NCBI GenBank assembly: GCA_025350145.1
Contig: JANXYH010000104.1
Span: 1-64,000, forward strand
Origin: Burkholderiales bacterium
GTDB lineage: Bacteria > Pseudomonadota > Gammaproteobacteria > Burkholderiales > Burkholderiaceae_C
Direction: 5' to 3'
DNA: 64,000 bases
Position numbers and translations under genes: made by a program. The notes beneath the pieces were generated by a model that worked only from the letters and a program-made list of their open reading frames with translations, did not search any database and was not told where the DNA came from. Positions 27,617 to 38,033 of this stretch are shown piece after piece (position 1 is the first letter of the stretch; every line of letters begins with the position of its first letter).

Positions 27617-28039
27617 ATGCCCATCTGGAAAAGCCCCGTCTCGATCGAGATCCTGACCCAAAGCCACCTCGACACCGCCGTGCAAAGGCTGGGCATCGAG
27701 TTCCTTGAAGTCGGTGACGACTTCATCCGTGGTCGTGTGCCGGTCGACACCCGCACCCGCCAACCCCATGGCCTGCTGCACGGCGGCGTGTCGGTGGTGC
27801 TGGCAGAGACGCTGGGTTCCTGCGGCGCCGCCTATTCGGCCGAGCCCGGCACCCGGGTGGTCGGGCTGGACATCAACGCCAACCACCTGCGGGGCCCGAC
27901 TTCGGGCTGGGTCATCGGGGAGGCCAGGCCGGTGCACATCGGCCGGGCGACCCAGGTCTGGCAGATCGACATGCGCGACGACCAAGGCCGCCTGACTTGC
28001 GTGTCGCGGATCACGATGGCGGTGCTGGCGCAGCGCTGA
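27617..28039 (+). CDS. Hotdog-fold acyl-CoA thioesterase (PaaI/YdiI-like)
   Basis: QPHGLLHGGVSVVLAETLGSCGAAY...GLDINANHLRG. Confidence 0.87.
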   Translation: MPIWKSPVSIEILTQSHLDTAVQRLGIEFLEVGDDFIRGRVPVDTRTRQPHGLLHGGVSVVLAETLGSCGAAYSAEPGTRVVGLDINANHLRGPTSGWVIGEARPVHIGRATQVWQIDMRDDQGRLTCVSRITMAVLAQR

Positions 28040-28049
28040 GGCTACGCCC

Positions 28050-28631
28050 TCAGTCCGCAGCCTGCGCGGCCGCCAGCCGGGTGCTGTGCCAATACACATC
28101 GTCGCCACCCAGGCCGTCAAGGTTGGCGCGGTTGAGCACCCGCGCCAGCACGAACAGCAGGTCGGACAGGCGGTTGAGGAACTGGCGCGGGGCGTCGTTG
28201 ACGGCCTGCGCCGCCGCCAAGGCCACCAGCGCGCGCTCGGCCCGCCGCGCCACGCTGCGGCTGACATGGGCCAGCGCAGCGCTGCGGGTGCCGGCGGGCA
28301 GGATGAATTCGGCCAGCCGGGGCAGTTGGGCGTTGTGTTCGGCCAGCGCCTGATCCAGCGCCAGCACGGCCTCGGGCTTGAGCAGGCGGTAGCCCGGAAT
28401 CGACAACTCGCCGCCGAGGTTGAACAGCTCATGCTGGACCGTCACCAGCAGGCTGCGCACGGCCTCGGGCAGCGGCTCGGCCAGCAGCACGCCCAGCGTC
28501 GAGTTCAGCTCGTCGACCTCGCCCATGGCCTGCACCCGCAGGTGGTCCTTGGCTACCCGGCTGCCGTCGCCCAGGCCGGTCGTGCCGTCGTCGCCGGTAC
28601 GGGTAGCGATCTGGGTCAGGCGGTTGGACAT
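28050..28631 (-). CDS. Cob(I)yrinic acid a,c-diamide adenosyltransferase, PduO type
   Basis: TRTGDDGTTGLGDGSRVAKD, VDELNSTLGV, RRAERALVAL, LNRLSDLLFVLAR. Confidence 0.9.
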   Translation of the reverse strand: MSNRLTQIATRTGDDGTTGLGDGSRVAKDHLRVQAMGEVDELNSTLGVLLAEPLPEAVRSLLVTVQHELFNLGGELSIPGYRLLKPEAVLALDQALAEHNAQLPRLAEFILPAGTRSAALAHVSRSVARRAERALVALAAAQAVNDAPRQFLNRLSDLLFVLARVLNRANLDGLGGDDVYWHSTRLAAAQAAD

Positions 28632-28717
28632 GGCGGCGCGGCGGTTGGGTCAAAGAAGGCGCGATCATGCCAGCCGGGGCTTCTAAAATTGGCGCCTCAA
28701 TGGCCGGAGAGATGCCC

Positions 28718-30139
28718 ATGAACGCGCCCCTGAACCACGCCCTGCTGCCCCTGTTTGAACCGCGCCCGATGCCGGCGCAGATGCTGTCGGCCCTGCGCGA
28801 GCGCTTTGGCCCGCGCTGCTCCACCGTGGCGTCGGTGCGCGACCAACATGGGCGCGATGAATCGCCGTTCGAGGTGCCGCCGCCCGAAGCGGTGGTGTTT
28901 GTCGAATCCACCGCCGAGGTGGCGGCGGTAGTCGCGCTGGCGGCGCAGCACAAGGTGCCGGTGATCCCCTTCGGCGTCGGCTCCTCGCTGGAAGGCCACC
29001 TGCTGGCGGTGCAGGGCGGCGTCAGCATCGACACCTCGGGCATGAACCGCATCCTGCAGCTCAACGCCGAAGACCTGACCGTCACCGTCCAGCCCGGCGT
29101 GACGCGGATGCAGCTCAACGAGGAAATCCGCCACAGCGGCCTGTTCTTTCCGATCGACCCGGGTGCCAACGCCTCGCTCGGCGGCATGACCGCCACCCGC
29201 GCCTCGGGCACCAACGCCGTGCGCTACGGCACCATGCGCGAATTGGTGCTGGCGCTGGAAGTGGTCACCGCCCAGGGCGAGGTCATCCGCACCGGAACCC
29301 GGGCGAAAAAGAGCAGTGCCGGCTACGACCTGACCCGGCTGATGGTGGGCAGCGAGGGCACGCTCGGCGTGGTCACTGAAATCACCTTGAAGCTGTTCCC
29401 GCAGCCCGAATCGGCGTCGGCTGCGGTCGTCCACTTCCCCAGCGTCGATGCCGCCGTCAAGGTGGCGATCCAGACCATCCAGATGGGTGTGCCGATTGCC
29501 CGCTGCGAATTGCTCGACAGCAACGCGGTGCGCTTCGTCAACCGCCACGACAAGCTCCAGTTGCGCGAGTCACCGATGCTGCTGATGGAGTTCCACGGCA
29601 GCCCGGCCGGCGTGGCCGAGCAGGCGCAGACGGTGCAAGACATCGCCGCCGAGCACGGCGGTGAAGGTTTCGAGTGGGCGACCACGCCCGAGGACCGCAG
29701 CCGGCTCTGGGCTGCCCGCCACCGCGCCTATTTCGCCGGCATGTCGGCCAACCCCGGCTGCCGCACCGTTACCACCGACGCCTGTGTGCCGATCTCACGC
29801 CTGGCCGAATGCATTGCTCAGGCGGTGGACCAGGCCGACGCCAGCGGCCTGCCCTACTACATCGTCGGCCATGTCGGCGACGGCAACTTCCACGTCGCCT
29901 ACCTGGTGGACCCGCTGCAACCGGCGCAGCGCGAGCGGGCCGAGGCGCTCAACGACGCGCTGGTCCACCACGCCATCTCGCTGCAAGGCACCTGCACCGG
30001 CGAGCACGGCATCGGCCTGCACAAGCAGGGTTTTCTGATCGACGAGACCGGTCAGGCGGCGGTTGAGATGATGCGCACGATCAAGCGTGCGCTTGATCCG
30101 CACAACATCCTCAACCCGGGCAAGATCTTCGCGCTCTGA
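28718..30139 (+). CDS. FAD-binding oxidoreductase, D-lactate dehydrogenase (cytochrome)/GlcD-like
   Basis: VPVIPFGVGSSLEGHLLAVQGGVSID, FFPIDPGANASLGGM, GTCTGEHGIGLHK, KRALDPHNILNPGKIF; GGAGAG SD upstream. Confidence 0.88.
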   Translation: MNAPLNHALLPLFEPRPMPAQMLSALRERFGPRCSTVASVRDQHGRDESPFEVPPPEAVVFVESTAEVAAVVALAAQHKVPVIPFGVGSSLEGHLLAVQGGVSIDTSGMNRILQLNAEDLTVTVQPGVTRMQLNEEIRHSGLFFPIDPGANASLGGMTATRASGTNAVRYGTMRELVLALEVVTAQGEVIRTGTRAKKSSAGYDLTRLMVGSEGTLGVVTEITLKLFPQPESASAAVVHFPSVDAAVKVAIQTIQMGVPIARCELLDSNAVRFVNRHDKLQLRESPMLLMEFHGSPAGVAEQAQTVQDIAAEHGGEGFEWATTPEDRSRLWAARHRAYFAGMSANPGCRTVTTDACVPISRLAECIAQAVDQADASGLPYYIVGHVGDGNFHVAYLVDPLQPAQRERAEALNDALVHHAISLQGTCTGEHGIGLHKQGFLIDETGQAAVEMMRTIKRALDPHNILNPGKIFAL

Positions 30140-30159
30140 CCTGAACCTTCGCGCGCTGC

Positions 30160-30179
30160 GCCCGCCTCAATTGGCGGGC
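30160..30179. terminator. Hairpin between convergent glcD-like and spoVR genes
   Basis: gcccgcc-tcaatt-ggcgggc, perfect 7-bp stem overlapping the spoVR stop region; no U-tract. Confidence 0.45.
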
Positions 30180-31789
30180 GGCGGCGCCACAGTCCAGCGC
30201 TTGGTCACGTCGCCCTTGGCATTGGCGCTTTCCAGGTGCACGCCGAAGCCCCACAGCCGGGCGACATGCCGGAGCACCTCTTGGGCGCTGTCGTCCAAAG
30301 GCCGGTCGTTGTGCTGGAAGTGGCGCAGCGTCAGCGAACGGTCGCCGCGCAGGTTGACGTTCCAGACTTGGATATTGGGCTCGCGCGAGCCCAAATCGTA
30401 TTGCCGGGACAGGGCTTCACGGACCCGCCGGTAGCCCGCGTCGTCGTGGATCGCCGCGACTTCCAGCTCCGATTTCTTCTCGTCATCGCAGATCGCAAAC
30501 AAGCGGAAGTCACGCATCAGCTTGGGGCTGAGAAACTGGCCGACGAAACTCTCGTCCTTGTAGTTGCGCATCGCCGCGTCGAGGGTCGGCAGCCAATCTG
30601 CGCCGGCAATATCGGGAAACCAACTGCGGTCCTCATCGGTCGGCGCTTCGCAGATCCGCTTCAAATCGGTGTACATCGCAAAACCCAGCGCATAGGGGTT
30701 CAGGCCTGAATAACCGCGCTCGCCCACCCGCGGCTGGTAGACGACATTGGTGTGCGCCTTCAGCCACTCGATCATGACCCCTTCGGTCAAATGCCCATCG
30801 TCGTACATTTGGTTGAGCAAACGGTGGTGCCAGAACGTCGCCCAACCCTCGTTCATGACCTGGGTCTGGCGCTGTGGGTAAAAATACTGGGCGACCTTGC
30901 GGACGATCCGCACGATTTCGCGCTGCCACGACTCCAGCAACGGCGCGTTCTTCTCTACGAAATACAGCAGGTTTTCTTCGGGCTCGACCGGAAAGCGTTT
31001 TGCGGTGGCCGGTTCATCGACCTTTTCGGCACGTTTGGGGAGCGTCCGCCAGAGGTCATTGACCTGCTGCTGGGCATAGGCCTCGCGGTCGCGCGCTTCG
31101 CTCAGTTCCTGCGCCAGGCTTTTGCGGCTGGGCCGCCGGTAGCGGTCCACGCCATGGTTGGCGAGCGCATGACAGGAATCGATGAACAATTCCACCGCGG
31201 CCAGCCCGTGGCGCTCTTCGCACTCCGCCACATAATGTTTGGCGTAGACCAGATAGTCGATGATCGAGGCCGCATCGGTCCACATCCGGAACAGATAATT
31301 GCCCTTGAAGAAACTGTTGTGGCCATAGGCCGCGTGGGCGATCACCAGCGCCTGCATCGCGGTGGTGTTTTCTTCCATCAGATAGCTGATGCAGGGGTTG
31401 GAATTGATGACAATCTCATAGGCCAGCCCCATCGCCCCCCGCCGATAGTTCTTCTCGGTCGCGATAAATTCTTTTCCGTAACTCCAGTGGCGGTAATTGA
31501 CAGGCATGCCGACGCTTGAATAAGCATCCATCATCTGTTCGGCCGTGATGATTTCCAACTGGTTCGGATAAGTGTCCAGCCCAAACCGTTCAGCGGTGCG
31601 CCGGATCACCTCGTGGTAGCGTTCGATGAGTTCGAACGTCCAATCACTCAGGCCGGGCAGGGTCTGCGCCGGGCGCCCGGTCTGAGGCAGCGGGCGGCGC
31701 AATCGGGCCTGGCCGACGCGGCGGTCGCCTTCGCTCGGAATCCGTTCTGGCCGGTGCGAGCGCCGGCGCTCGGCAAAGGTGGTGGTCAT
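30167..31789 (-). CDS. SpoVR family protein
   Basis: YPNQLEIITAEQMMDAYSSVGMPVNYRHWSYGKEF, MNEGWATFWHH, ATG overlaps the end of the DUF444 gene. Confidence 0.92.
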   Translation of the reverse strand: MTTTFAERRRSHRPERIPSEGDRRVGQARLRRPLPQTGRPAQTLPGLSDWTFELIERYHEVIRRTAERFGLDTYPNQLEIITAEQMMDAYSSVGMPVNYRHWSYGKEFIATEKNYRRGAMGLAYEIVINSNPCISYLMEENTTAMQALVIAHAAYGHNSFFKGNYLFRMWTDAASIIDYLVYAKHYVAECEERHGLAAVELFIDSCHALANHGVDRYRRPSRKSLAQELSEARDREAYAQQQVNDLWRTLPKRAEKVDEPATAKRFPVEPEENLLYFVEKNAPLLESWQREIVRIVRKVAQYFYPQRQTQVMNEGWATFWHHRLLNQMYDDGHLTEGVMIEWLKAHTNVVYQPRVGERGYSGLNPYALGFAMYTDLKRICEAPTDEDRSWFPDIAGADWLPTLDAAMRNYKDESFVGQFLSPKLMRDFRLFAICDDEKKSELEVAAIHDDAGYRRVREALSRQYDLGSREPNIQVWNVNLRGDRSLTLRHFQHNDRPLDDSAQEVLRHVARLWGFGVHLESANAKGDVTKRWTVAPPPAN

Positions 31790-33069
31790 GCGCTCGCCCC
31801 CTCCTTTTTGAACAGGTCGCGAAACACGGGGTAAATCTGATCGGCGCTGACCGCCTTGCGCAAGGCGAAGTGCTTGTGCGATTCGCTGAGTTGCGCATAC
31901 TCGGTCCAGAGATTTTGCTCTTCTGCCGCGACCTGGACATAGGCGAAATAGCGGACCATTGGCAAAATCTTGTCGGCCAGCAATTCACGGCAGCGGCCAG
32001 AGTCATGGTGCCAATTGTCGCCATCACTCGCCTGGGCCGCGTAGATATTCCAGTCGGCCGGGTTGTAACGGGCGCGGATGATCTGCTCCATCAGCACCAG
32101 CGCCGAGGAGACTACCGTGCCGCCGGTCTCACGGGCATGGAAAAAATTCTGCTCATCGACCTCTTGCGCCTGGGTGTGGTGGCGAATGAAGACGATGTCG
32201 ATTTTTTCATAGTGCCGGGTCAAGAACAGATAAAGCAGGATGAAGAACCGCTTCGACAATTCTTTGCGCGCTTCGTCCATCGAGCCTGAAATATCCATCA
32301 GGCAAAACATCACGGCGCGGCTCGTCGGCACCGGCACACGGACCCGCGCTCGGTAACGCAGGTCAATCGGGTCGAGAAATGGGATGCGCTTGATCCGGGC
32401 GCGCAGCAATATGATATTGGCTTCGACCCCACGCATTTCTTGCTGCGCGGTCGCGTCGCCATGGCGGGCCGCTTGCTGCAGTCGCAGCAGCAGTTCCTCG
32501 GCCTCACGCAATTCACGTCGCGGCGCCGCGCCCAGGGCGATCCGGCGACCGATCGCGCCGCGCATCGAGCGCACCACATGCAGGTTGTTCGGGGTGCCGT
32601 CGCTCGAATACCCTGCGCGGTGGGTTTTCCATTCCGGGGTTTCGGCGAGGTTGTTCCGGATCAGGTTCGGCAAGGCCAGATCTTCGAAAAAGATCTGCAT
32701 GAACTCTTCCTTCGACAGGCTGAAGCTGAAGTCGTCCTCGCCCTCACCCGAGTCGGTCGCCTGGCCCTTGCCCACGCCGCCTGCCGCGCCACCTTGGGGG
32801 CGCTTGATGCGGTCGCCCCGCACATAATCCTGGTTGCCCGGATGGACAATCTCGCGGACACCGCCTTGGGTATGGTGGAAGACCGGCTCGGAGAGGTCCT
32901 TCTTGGGGATGTGAATCTCTTCGCCGCGCGCCAGATCCTTGATCGAGCGACCGTCCACCGCGCGCCTGACGGCGTCGCGGATCTGGGTCTTGTAGCGCCG
33001 CACGAAGCGCTCGCGGTTGCCGATCGACTTGTTTTTGCCGGCCAGCCGTCGGTCGATGATTTGCTGCAT
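31786..33069 (-). CDS. DUF444 family protein (YeaH-like, VWA-type)
   Basis: MQQIIDRRLAGKNKSIGNRERFVRRYKTQIRDAVRRAV...VMFCLMDISGSMDEARKELSKRFFILLYLFLTRHY. Confidence 0.92.
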   Translation of the reverse strand: MQQIIDRRLAGKNKSIGNRERFVRRYKTQIRDAVRRAVDGRSIKDLARGEEIHIPKKDLSEPVFHHTQGGVREIVHPGNQDYVRGDRIKRPQGGAAGGVGKGQATDSGEGEDDFSFSLSKEEFMQIFFEDLALPNLIRNNLAETPEWKTHRAGYSSDGTPNNLHVVRSMRGAIGRRIALGAAPRRELREAEELLLRLQQAARHGDATAQQEMRGVEANIILLRARIKRIPFLDPIDLRYRARVRVPVPTSRAVMFCLMDISGSMDEARKELSKRFFILLYLFLTRHYEKIDIVFIRHHTQAQEVDEQNFFHARETGGTVVSSALVLMEQIIRARYNPADWNIYAAQASDGDNWHHDSGRCRELLADKILPMVRYFAYVQVAAEEQNLWTEYAQLSESHKHFALRKAVSADQIYPVFRDLFKKEGASA

Positions 33070-33106
33070 CACTTGGCCATCCCAATTGTGCAAAGCGGCC
33101 GTTGGC

Positions 33107-35029
33107 TCAACTGCTCTTGCGCACCCGCAGATACCATTCGCAAAGCAACCTGACTTGTTTTCCGGTGTAGCCCTTGGCGACCATCCGGGCAACGAAATCC
33201 TCGTGCTTCTTGGCTTCGTCGATGCTCGCCTTGGCGTTGAAACTGATCACCGGCAGCAACTCTTCGGTGTTCGAGAACATTTTTTTCTCGATCACCGACC
33301 GCAGCTTCTCGTAGCTGGTCCAGACGGGGTTGTGGCCTTGGTTGTTGGCGCGCGCCCGCAGCACGAAATTAACGATCTCGTTGCGGAAATCCTTGGGATT
33401 GGCAATGCCCGCCGGTTTTTCAATCTTCTCGAGTTCGCCGTTGAGCGAGACCCGGTCGAACACCTCGCCGGTGTCGGTGTCACGGTATTCCTGATCCTGG
33501 ATCCAGTAGTCTGCGTAGGTGACATAGCGGTCAAAGATGTTCTGGCCGTATTCGCTGTAGCTTTCCAGATAAGCGGTCTGGATTTCCTTGCCGATGAATT
33601 CGGCATACTTCGGCGCGAGCTGCTCTTTGATGAAACCGGTGTATTTTGTTTCGAGCTCCGGTGCGAACTGTTCGCGCTCAATCTGCTGCTCCAGCACGTA
33701 CATCAAGTGAACCGGATTGGCAGCGACTTCGGTTGAATCAAAATTGAAGACCTTGGAGATGATCTTGTAGGCGAAGCGGGTGCTGACGCCGGCCATGCCT
33801 TCGTCCACGCCGGCGTAATCGCGGTATTCTTGATAGCTCTTTGCGCGCGGGTCGGTGTCTTTCAGGTTGTCGCCATCGTAGACCTGCATCTTGGAGTAAA
33901 GCGAGGAATTCTCAGGTTCCTTCAGCCGAGTCAGGATGGCAAACTGGCTCATCATCTTCAAGGTGCCCGGCGCGCATTTGGCAGCGGCCAGCGAGGAACC
34001 CTTGATCAGTTTCTCGTAGATCTTGACCTCTTCGCTCACCCGCAGGCAATACGGAACCTTGACGATGTAGATCCGGTCAAGAAAAGCCTCGTTGTTCTTG
34101 TTGTTGCGGAAGGCCTTCCATTCACTCTCGTTGCTGTGCGCCAGGACGACGCCGTCAAAGGGTATCGCGCCGAAGCCCTCGGTGCCTTTGAAGTTGCCTT
34201 CCTGGGTCGCGGTCAGGAGTGGGTGCAGCACCTTGATCGGCGCCTTGAACATTTCGACGAATTCGAGCAAACCCTGGTTGGCAAGGCACAGGCCGCCGGA
34301 GAAACTGTAGGCGTCGGGATCATCCTGGGCAAATGCTTCGAGCTTGCGGATATCGACCTTGCCGACCAGCGAGCTGATGTCCTGGTTGTTTTCGTCGCCG
34401 GGTTCGGTCTTGGCGATACCGATTTGGCGCAGGACGCTCGGAAAGCGTTTCACGACCTTGAATTTACGGATGTCGCCACCGAATTCTTCGAGGCGCTTGA
34501 CGGCCCAGGGGCTGAGCACCCGGTTGAGGTAGCGGCGGGGAATACCATATTCGGATTCGAGGATCGGCCCGTCTTCGGCGGTGTCGAACAGCCCCAGCGG
34601 CGATTCGTTGACCGGCGAGCCGGCGATGGCGTAAAAGGGAACGTCCTGCATCAGGGCCTTGAGGCGCTCGGCGATGGAGCTCTTGCCGCCGCCGACCGGC
34701 CCCAGCAGATAGAGGATCTGCTTTTTCTCCTCCAGACCCTGGGCGGCGTGGCGGAAATAGGACACAACTTGTTCGATCGCGTCCTCCATGCCGTAGAACT
34801 CGGCAAAGGCGGGGTAGCGCCGGATCAGTTTGTTGGCAAATATCCGCGAGAGCCGCGGATCGTTGCGGGTGTCGACCATCTGCGGCTCACCGATGGCCTT
34901 GAGCATGCGCTCGGCGGCGGTGGCGTAGGCGATCGGATTGCGCTTGCATTCGGCCAGATAGTCGATAAGCGAAATCTCTTCTTCGCGGGTGCGCTCGTAG
35001 CGCTTGGCGAAATTGCTGAGCACGTCCAT
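33107..35029 (-). CDS. prkA: PrkA family serine protein kinase (YeaG-like)
   Basis: Start MDVLSNFAKRYERTREEEISL; Walker A GPVGGGKSSIAERLK; AHSNESEWKAF. Confidence 0.93.
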   Translation of the reverse strand: MDVLSNFAKRYERTREEEISLIDYLAECKRNPIAYATAAERMLKAIGEPQMVDTRNDPRLSRIFANKLIRRYPAFAEFYGMEDAIEQVVSYFRHAAQGLEEKKQILYLLGPVGGGKSSIAERLKALMQDVPFYAIAGSPVNESPLGLFDTAEDGPILESEYGIPRRYLNRVLSPWAVKRLEEFGGDIRKFKVVKRFPSVLRQIGIAKTEPGDENNQDISSLVGKVDIRKLEAFAQDDPDAYSFSGGLCLANQGLLEFVEMFKAPIKVLHPLLTATQEGNFKGTEGFGAIPFDGVVLAHSNESEWKAFRNNKNNEAFLDRIYIVKVPYCLRVSEEVKIYEKLIKGSSLAAAKCAPGTLKMMSQFAILTRLKEPENSSLYSKMQVYDGDNLKDTDPRAKSYQEYRDYAGVDEGMAGVSTRFAYKIISKVFNFDSTEVAANPVHLMYVLEQQIEREQFAPELETKYTGFIKEQLAPKYAEFIGKEIQTAYLESYSEYGQNIFDRYVTYADYWIQDQEYRDTDTGEVFDRVSLNGELEKIEKPAGIANPKDFRNEIVNFVLRARANNQGHNPVWTSYEKLRSVIEKKMFSNTEELLPVISFNAKASIDEAKKHEDFVARMVAKGYTGKQVRLLCEWYLRVRKSS

Positions 35030-35465
35030 GGTGAATCTCCTGGGCAGACGCTGGCGTTGAGTTGGGGGGTATCCCCAGTCGCGGCCGGACGAAGTTCTGA
35101 TCGCGCTCCGGGCCATCGCGGGCGATGGCCTTGGGCGTGATCGGAGCTCTCCGCTCAGGCCGCTATCGCGGCGACCTGGGATGACTGCAATTTCGGCGAT
35201 TTCACGGTCGGACAGTCTGCCGATCATTCGGCCAATGCCGGTTCAGTTCGGCGGATGCCGGGCCTGACACGTACCGGCGGGCCTGGGTTGCCCGGCAGCG
35301 GGCGGCAGCGCCCGTCCATCCTTGTCTACACGCTTGGAGTACGGGTCTGGATGACAGGTTCGGGCGGCAGGCGCGCAATCCTGCACGGGCGCAGGCGCTG
35401 GACAGCGGTGCCGTTGTGCGGCCGTGAGGCCGTGCGGCTGTGCAGGGCCAGCGCGCTGCCGCGCC

Positions 35466-37187
35466 TCAGTCCAGCGTCACCTCGGTGTGCAGCTTGCCGG
35501 CTCGGTCGGCCTGTGCGGTCAGGGCCAGGCGCGTGCCGTGGGGTGCGTTGACGACCCACTCGGCCACCGCCCGGTCGCCGGTGACCTGCCGATCAGGCAA
35601 AAACGCCTGCAGCGAGCTCTTCGGCGCATGGCCGTCCAGTACCGGGGCGACGATGCGGGTCAATCCGGTCGCCAGGGTCACGCCGGGCGGCAGGTGGATC
35701 TCGAACACGACCCCGCGGGCGACCTTGCGTTCGATCGCCCGCTTGGTCACGGCTGAGGAGAGGTAGCCGGAGTTGGCCACCGCCAGGCGGATGCGCCAGG
35801 CCTGCGGGCCGATCGCCCGGACCTCGGCGCGCAGCAGCTCCAGCTTGGGCAGCGACAGGCCGAGCAGGTCCAGCCACGCCGGGAACTTGGCGATTTCACG
35901 CTCGCGCAGGTGCGGCGGCGGGTTGCGCCAGTAGTTCAGCCGGTCCCAGCCACCGAGCTCGACCATGCCGAGTTGCGGATGGCGGAACGGGTACCAATCG
36001 ACATGGGCCTTGCCACCGCACTGGTTGTCGCTCCAGGCCAGCAGCTTCAGGTCGTCGGCCGCAGGATGGTCGCGGTACCAATGGATGTAGTCGTAATCGG
36101 TGATGCCGGCCTCGCGGTTGGGCGCCCACAACTCGACCGTCCAGAACAGCGCGCCGAGGTGGTCGTAGAACCAGTCCTGGGTGCCGGTGATGATTTCCTT
36201 GGGGTGGTACTTGAAGTCGTGGAAGGTGCTGATCGCCGGGTAGCCGCTGAGCTTCTCGCCGAGTGCCGACAGCCGCTTGACCAGCCACAGGTCCTCGGCC
36301 GTCATCTGCTCGTCGGCGACCGTGCCCATGGGCCGCAGGATCACCCCGGAGTGGGTGTGAAAGCTCACCGCCACGCCAATGTTGGGGTGCTTGACGACGA
36401 AGTCGACCATCGCCCGCACCTCGGGCTCGCTGGTCGGGTAGGGGCCGGCGCCGACCTGCTCGAACTCCTGGCGCCATTGCACCGGAAAGTTGCGGTTCAG
36501 GTCCAAGCCTTCGCGGTTGGGGTTGACCTTGACCTGCAGGCCGTCGAACGCGGTGAGCGTGCCCTCGGGCATCAAACGCCAGTAGCTGCCGCCAAAGTCG
36601 CCGGGCTCGCGCGGGATCATCAGCCGGGCTTGCTCGGGGTGGGCCTTCCAGCCGCCGTGGGGGTCGGGCAGGCGCATGTACAAGACCCGGCCATCGCCAT
36701 CGACGTCCTCCACCGTGAGGCCCTCGACCGGCTCTTCATCGAACGGGTAGGGTCGGGTCGAGGAACGGATGTAGCGCGGCTTGTCGGCCAGTGCCAACTC
36801 GGCGCCGTCGGGATTCAGCCGTGGGCAGAGGTAGACGACGCGGCTGTCGAGCAACTGGGTCACGCCCGGGTCGCTGCCATGGCCGTTGAGCAGGTGCTGC
36901 AGCCAGTACAGGCAGGCGCTGCAGGCGGTGAGCTCGCCGGCGTGGATGTTGCCGTCGACCCAGATCGCCGGCTTGTCGGTATCCGCGCCGGTGGCGGCGT
37001 TGGTCACGGTCGCCAGCCAAATGTCGCGGCCTTCAAAGCTCTTGCCCAGGCTGCTGATGCTGAGCAGACCGGGGCGGGCGGCGGCACAGGCCTGCAGGTA
37101 CTGGGTCAGCTCGGCATGGCGGACGAAGCTGTCAAATTGCAGGCTGGGCAGAGGGGCGGGCGCGGGCATGGCGGACATGGCGGGCAT
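35466..37187 (-). CDS. M14-family zinc carboxypeptidase
   Basis: GNIHAGELTA (HxxE), PRLNPDGAE, GLDLNRNFP, VSFHTHSGVILRP. Confidence 0.87.
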   Translation of the reverse strand: MPAMSAMPAPAPLPSLQFDSFVRHAELTQYLQACAAARPGLLSISSLGKSFEGRDIWLATVTNAATGADTDKPAIWVDGNIHAGELTACSACLYWLQHLLNGHGSDPGVTQLLDSRVVYLCPRLNPDGAELALADKPRYIRSSTRPYPFDEEPVEGLTVEDVDGDGRVLYMRLPDPHGGWKAHPEQARLMIPREPGDFGGSYWRLMPEGTLTAFDGLQVKVNPNREGLDLNRNFPVQWRQEFEQVGAGPYPTSEPEVRAMVDFVVKHPNIGVAVSFHTHSGVILRPMGTVADEQMTAEDLWLVKRLSALGEKLSGYPAISTFHDFKYHPKEIITGTQDWFYDHLGALFWTVELWAPNREAGITDYDYIHWYRDHPAADDLKLLAWSDNQCGGKAHVDWYPFRHPQLGMVELGGWDRLNYWRNPPPHLREREIAKFPAWLDLLGLSLPKLELLRAEVRAIGPQAWRIRLAVANSGYLSSAVTKRAIERKVARGVVFEIHLPPGVTLATGLTRIVAPVLDGHAPKSSLQAFLPDRQVTGDRAVAEWVVNAPHGTRLALTAQADRAGKLHTEVTLD

Positions 37188-37287
37188 GGCGGGCGACTAG
37201 GGATGCGGGTTGGCGGGTGCGCGGATGGGCGCGACACAGTGTCGCAGACCCAAAATCTGCGGTTTGCCGGGCGGCCGAGCCGCGCGC

Positions 37288-37866
37288 TCAGGCGGATTGG
37301 CGCCGCACCGCCCAGCCGACCACGGCCAGGCCGGCCAGCCACATCAAGTAGCTCTGCGGCTCGGGCACGGCGCTGACCAAGGAGACGTTGCCGAGGTAGT
37401 AGTTGCCGGCAGGGGCGACGAAATCAATCGCAAGCGTTGTGGTGGCGGCGCTGGCGCCGGTCAGCACCGACACATGGCGCCAGTCGCCGATCTCGGTCGC
37501 GGCCGAGTGAAAAAGCGTTGCGCCACCAAAGCGCACGCTGATCGCGCTGTCACTGGAAAAGGTGACGAGGGAGCGCAGGTCAAAGCTGAGCTGGTAGGTG
37601 CCGAGCTCGGGCGTCGCAATCAGTTGGGTCAAGGTCAGGGTCTGGGCCGGGCCCGCTGCCAGGCAGCTCGAACCCGGACAGGCGACGCCATAGTCGTCGC
37701 TGCCACTGAAGCTGTAAACGAACGCGCTGTCAGTGGGATCCAAGTACAGCGGATTCCAGCTCGACAGGCCGGCGCCGAAACTGCCGTCAACGACCCGATT
37801 GCCGCCCGCATGCGCGGCACCGGCCAGGGCGATGGCGACAGCGATGGCGGCAAGGCGTGGGCGCAT
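37288..37866 (-). CDS. PEP-CTERM sorting-domain protein
   Basis: Signal peptide; C-terminus VPEPQSYLMWLAGLAVVGWAVRRQSA. Confidence 0.82.
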   Translation of the reverse strand: MRPRLAAIAVAIALAGAAHAGGNRVVDGSFGAGLSSWNPLYLDPTDSAFVYSFSGSDDYGVACPGSSCLAAGPAQTLTLTQLIATPELGTYQLSFDLRSLVTFSSDSAISVRFGGATLFHSAATEIGDWRHVSVLTGASAATTTLAIDFVAPAGNYYLGNVSLVSAVPEPQSYLMWLAGLAVVGWAVRRQSA

Positions 37867-38033
37867 GGTGGGCGACCGGGTTAACGGCTCAGTTCAGCAG
37901 CCTGCCAGCGACCTGCGGCGTAAACAGTCGATGCACACACAGACGGCACGACCAAGCCGCTTCGTCTGTTGCAAGGTCGCGACCTGCAGGCTCTGCAGCG
38001 ACGCACTCTGCACGCACTGCAACAACTTTCATA

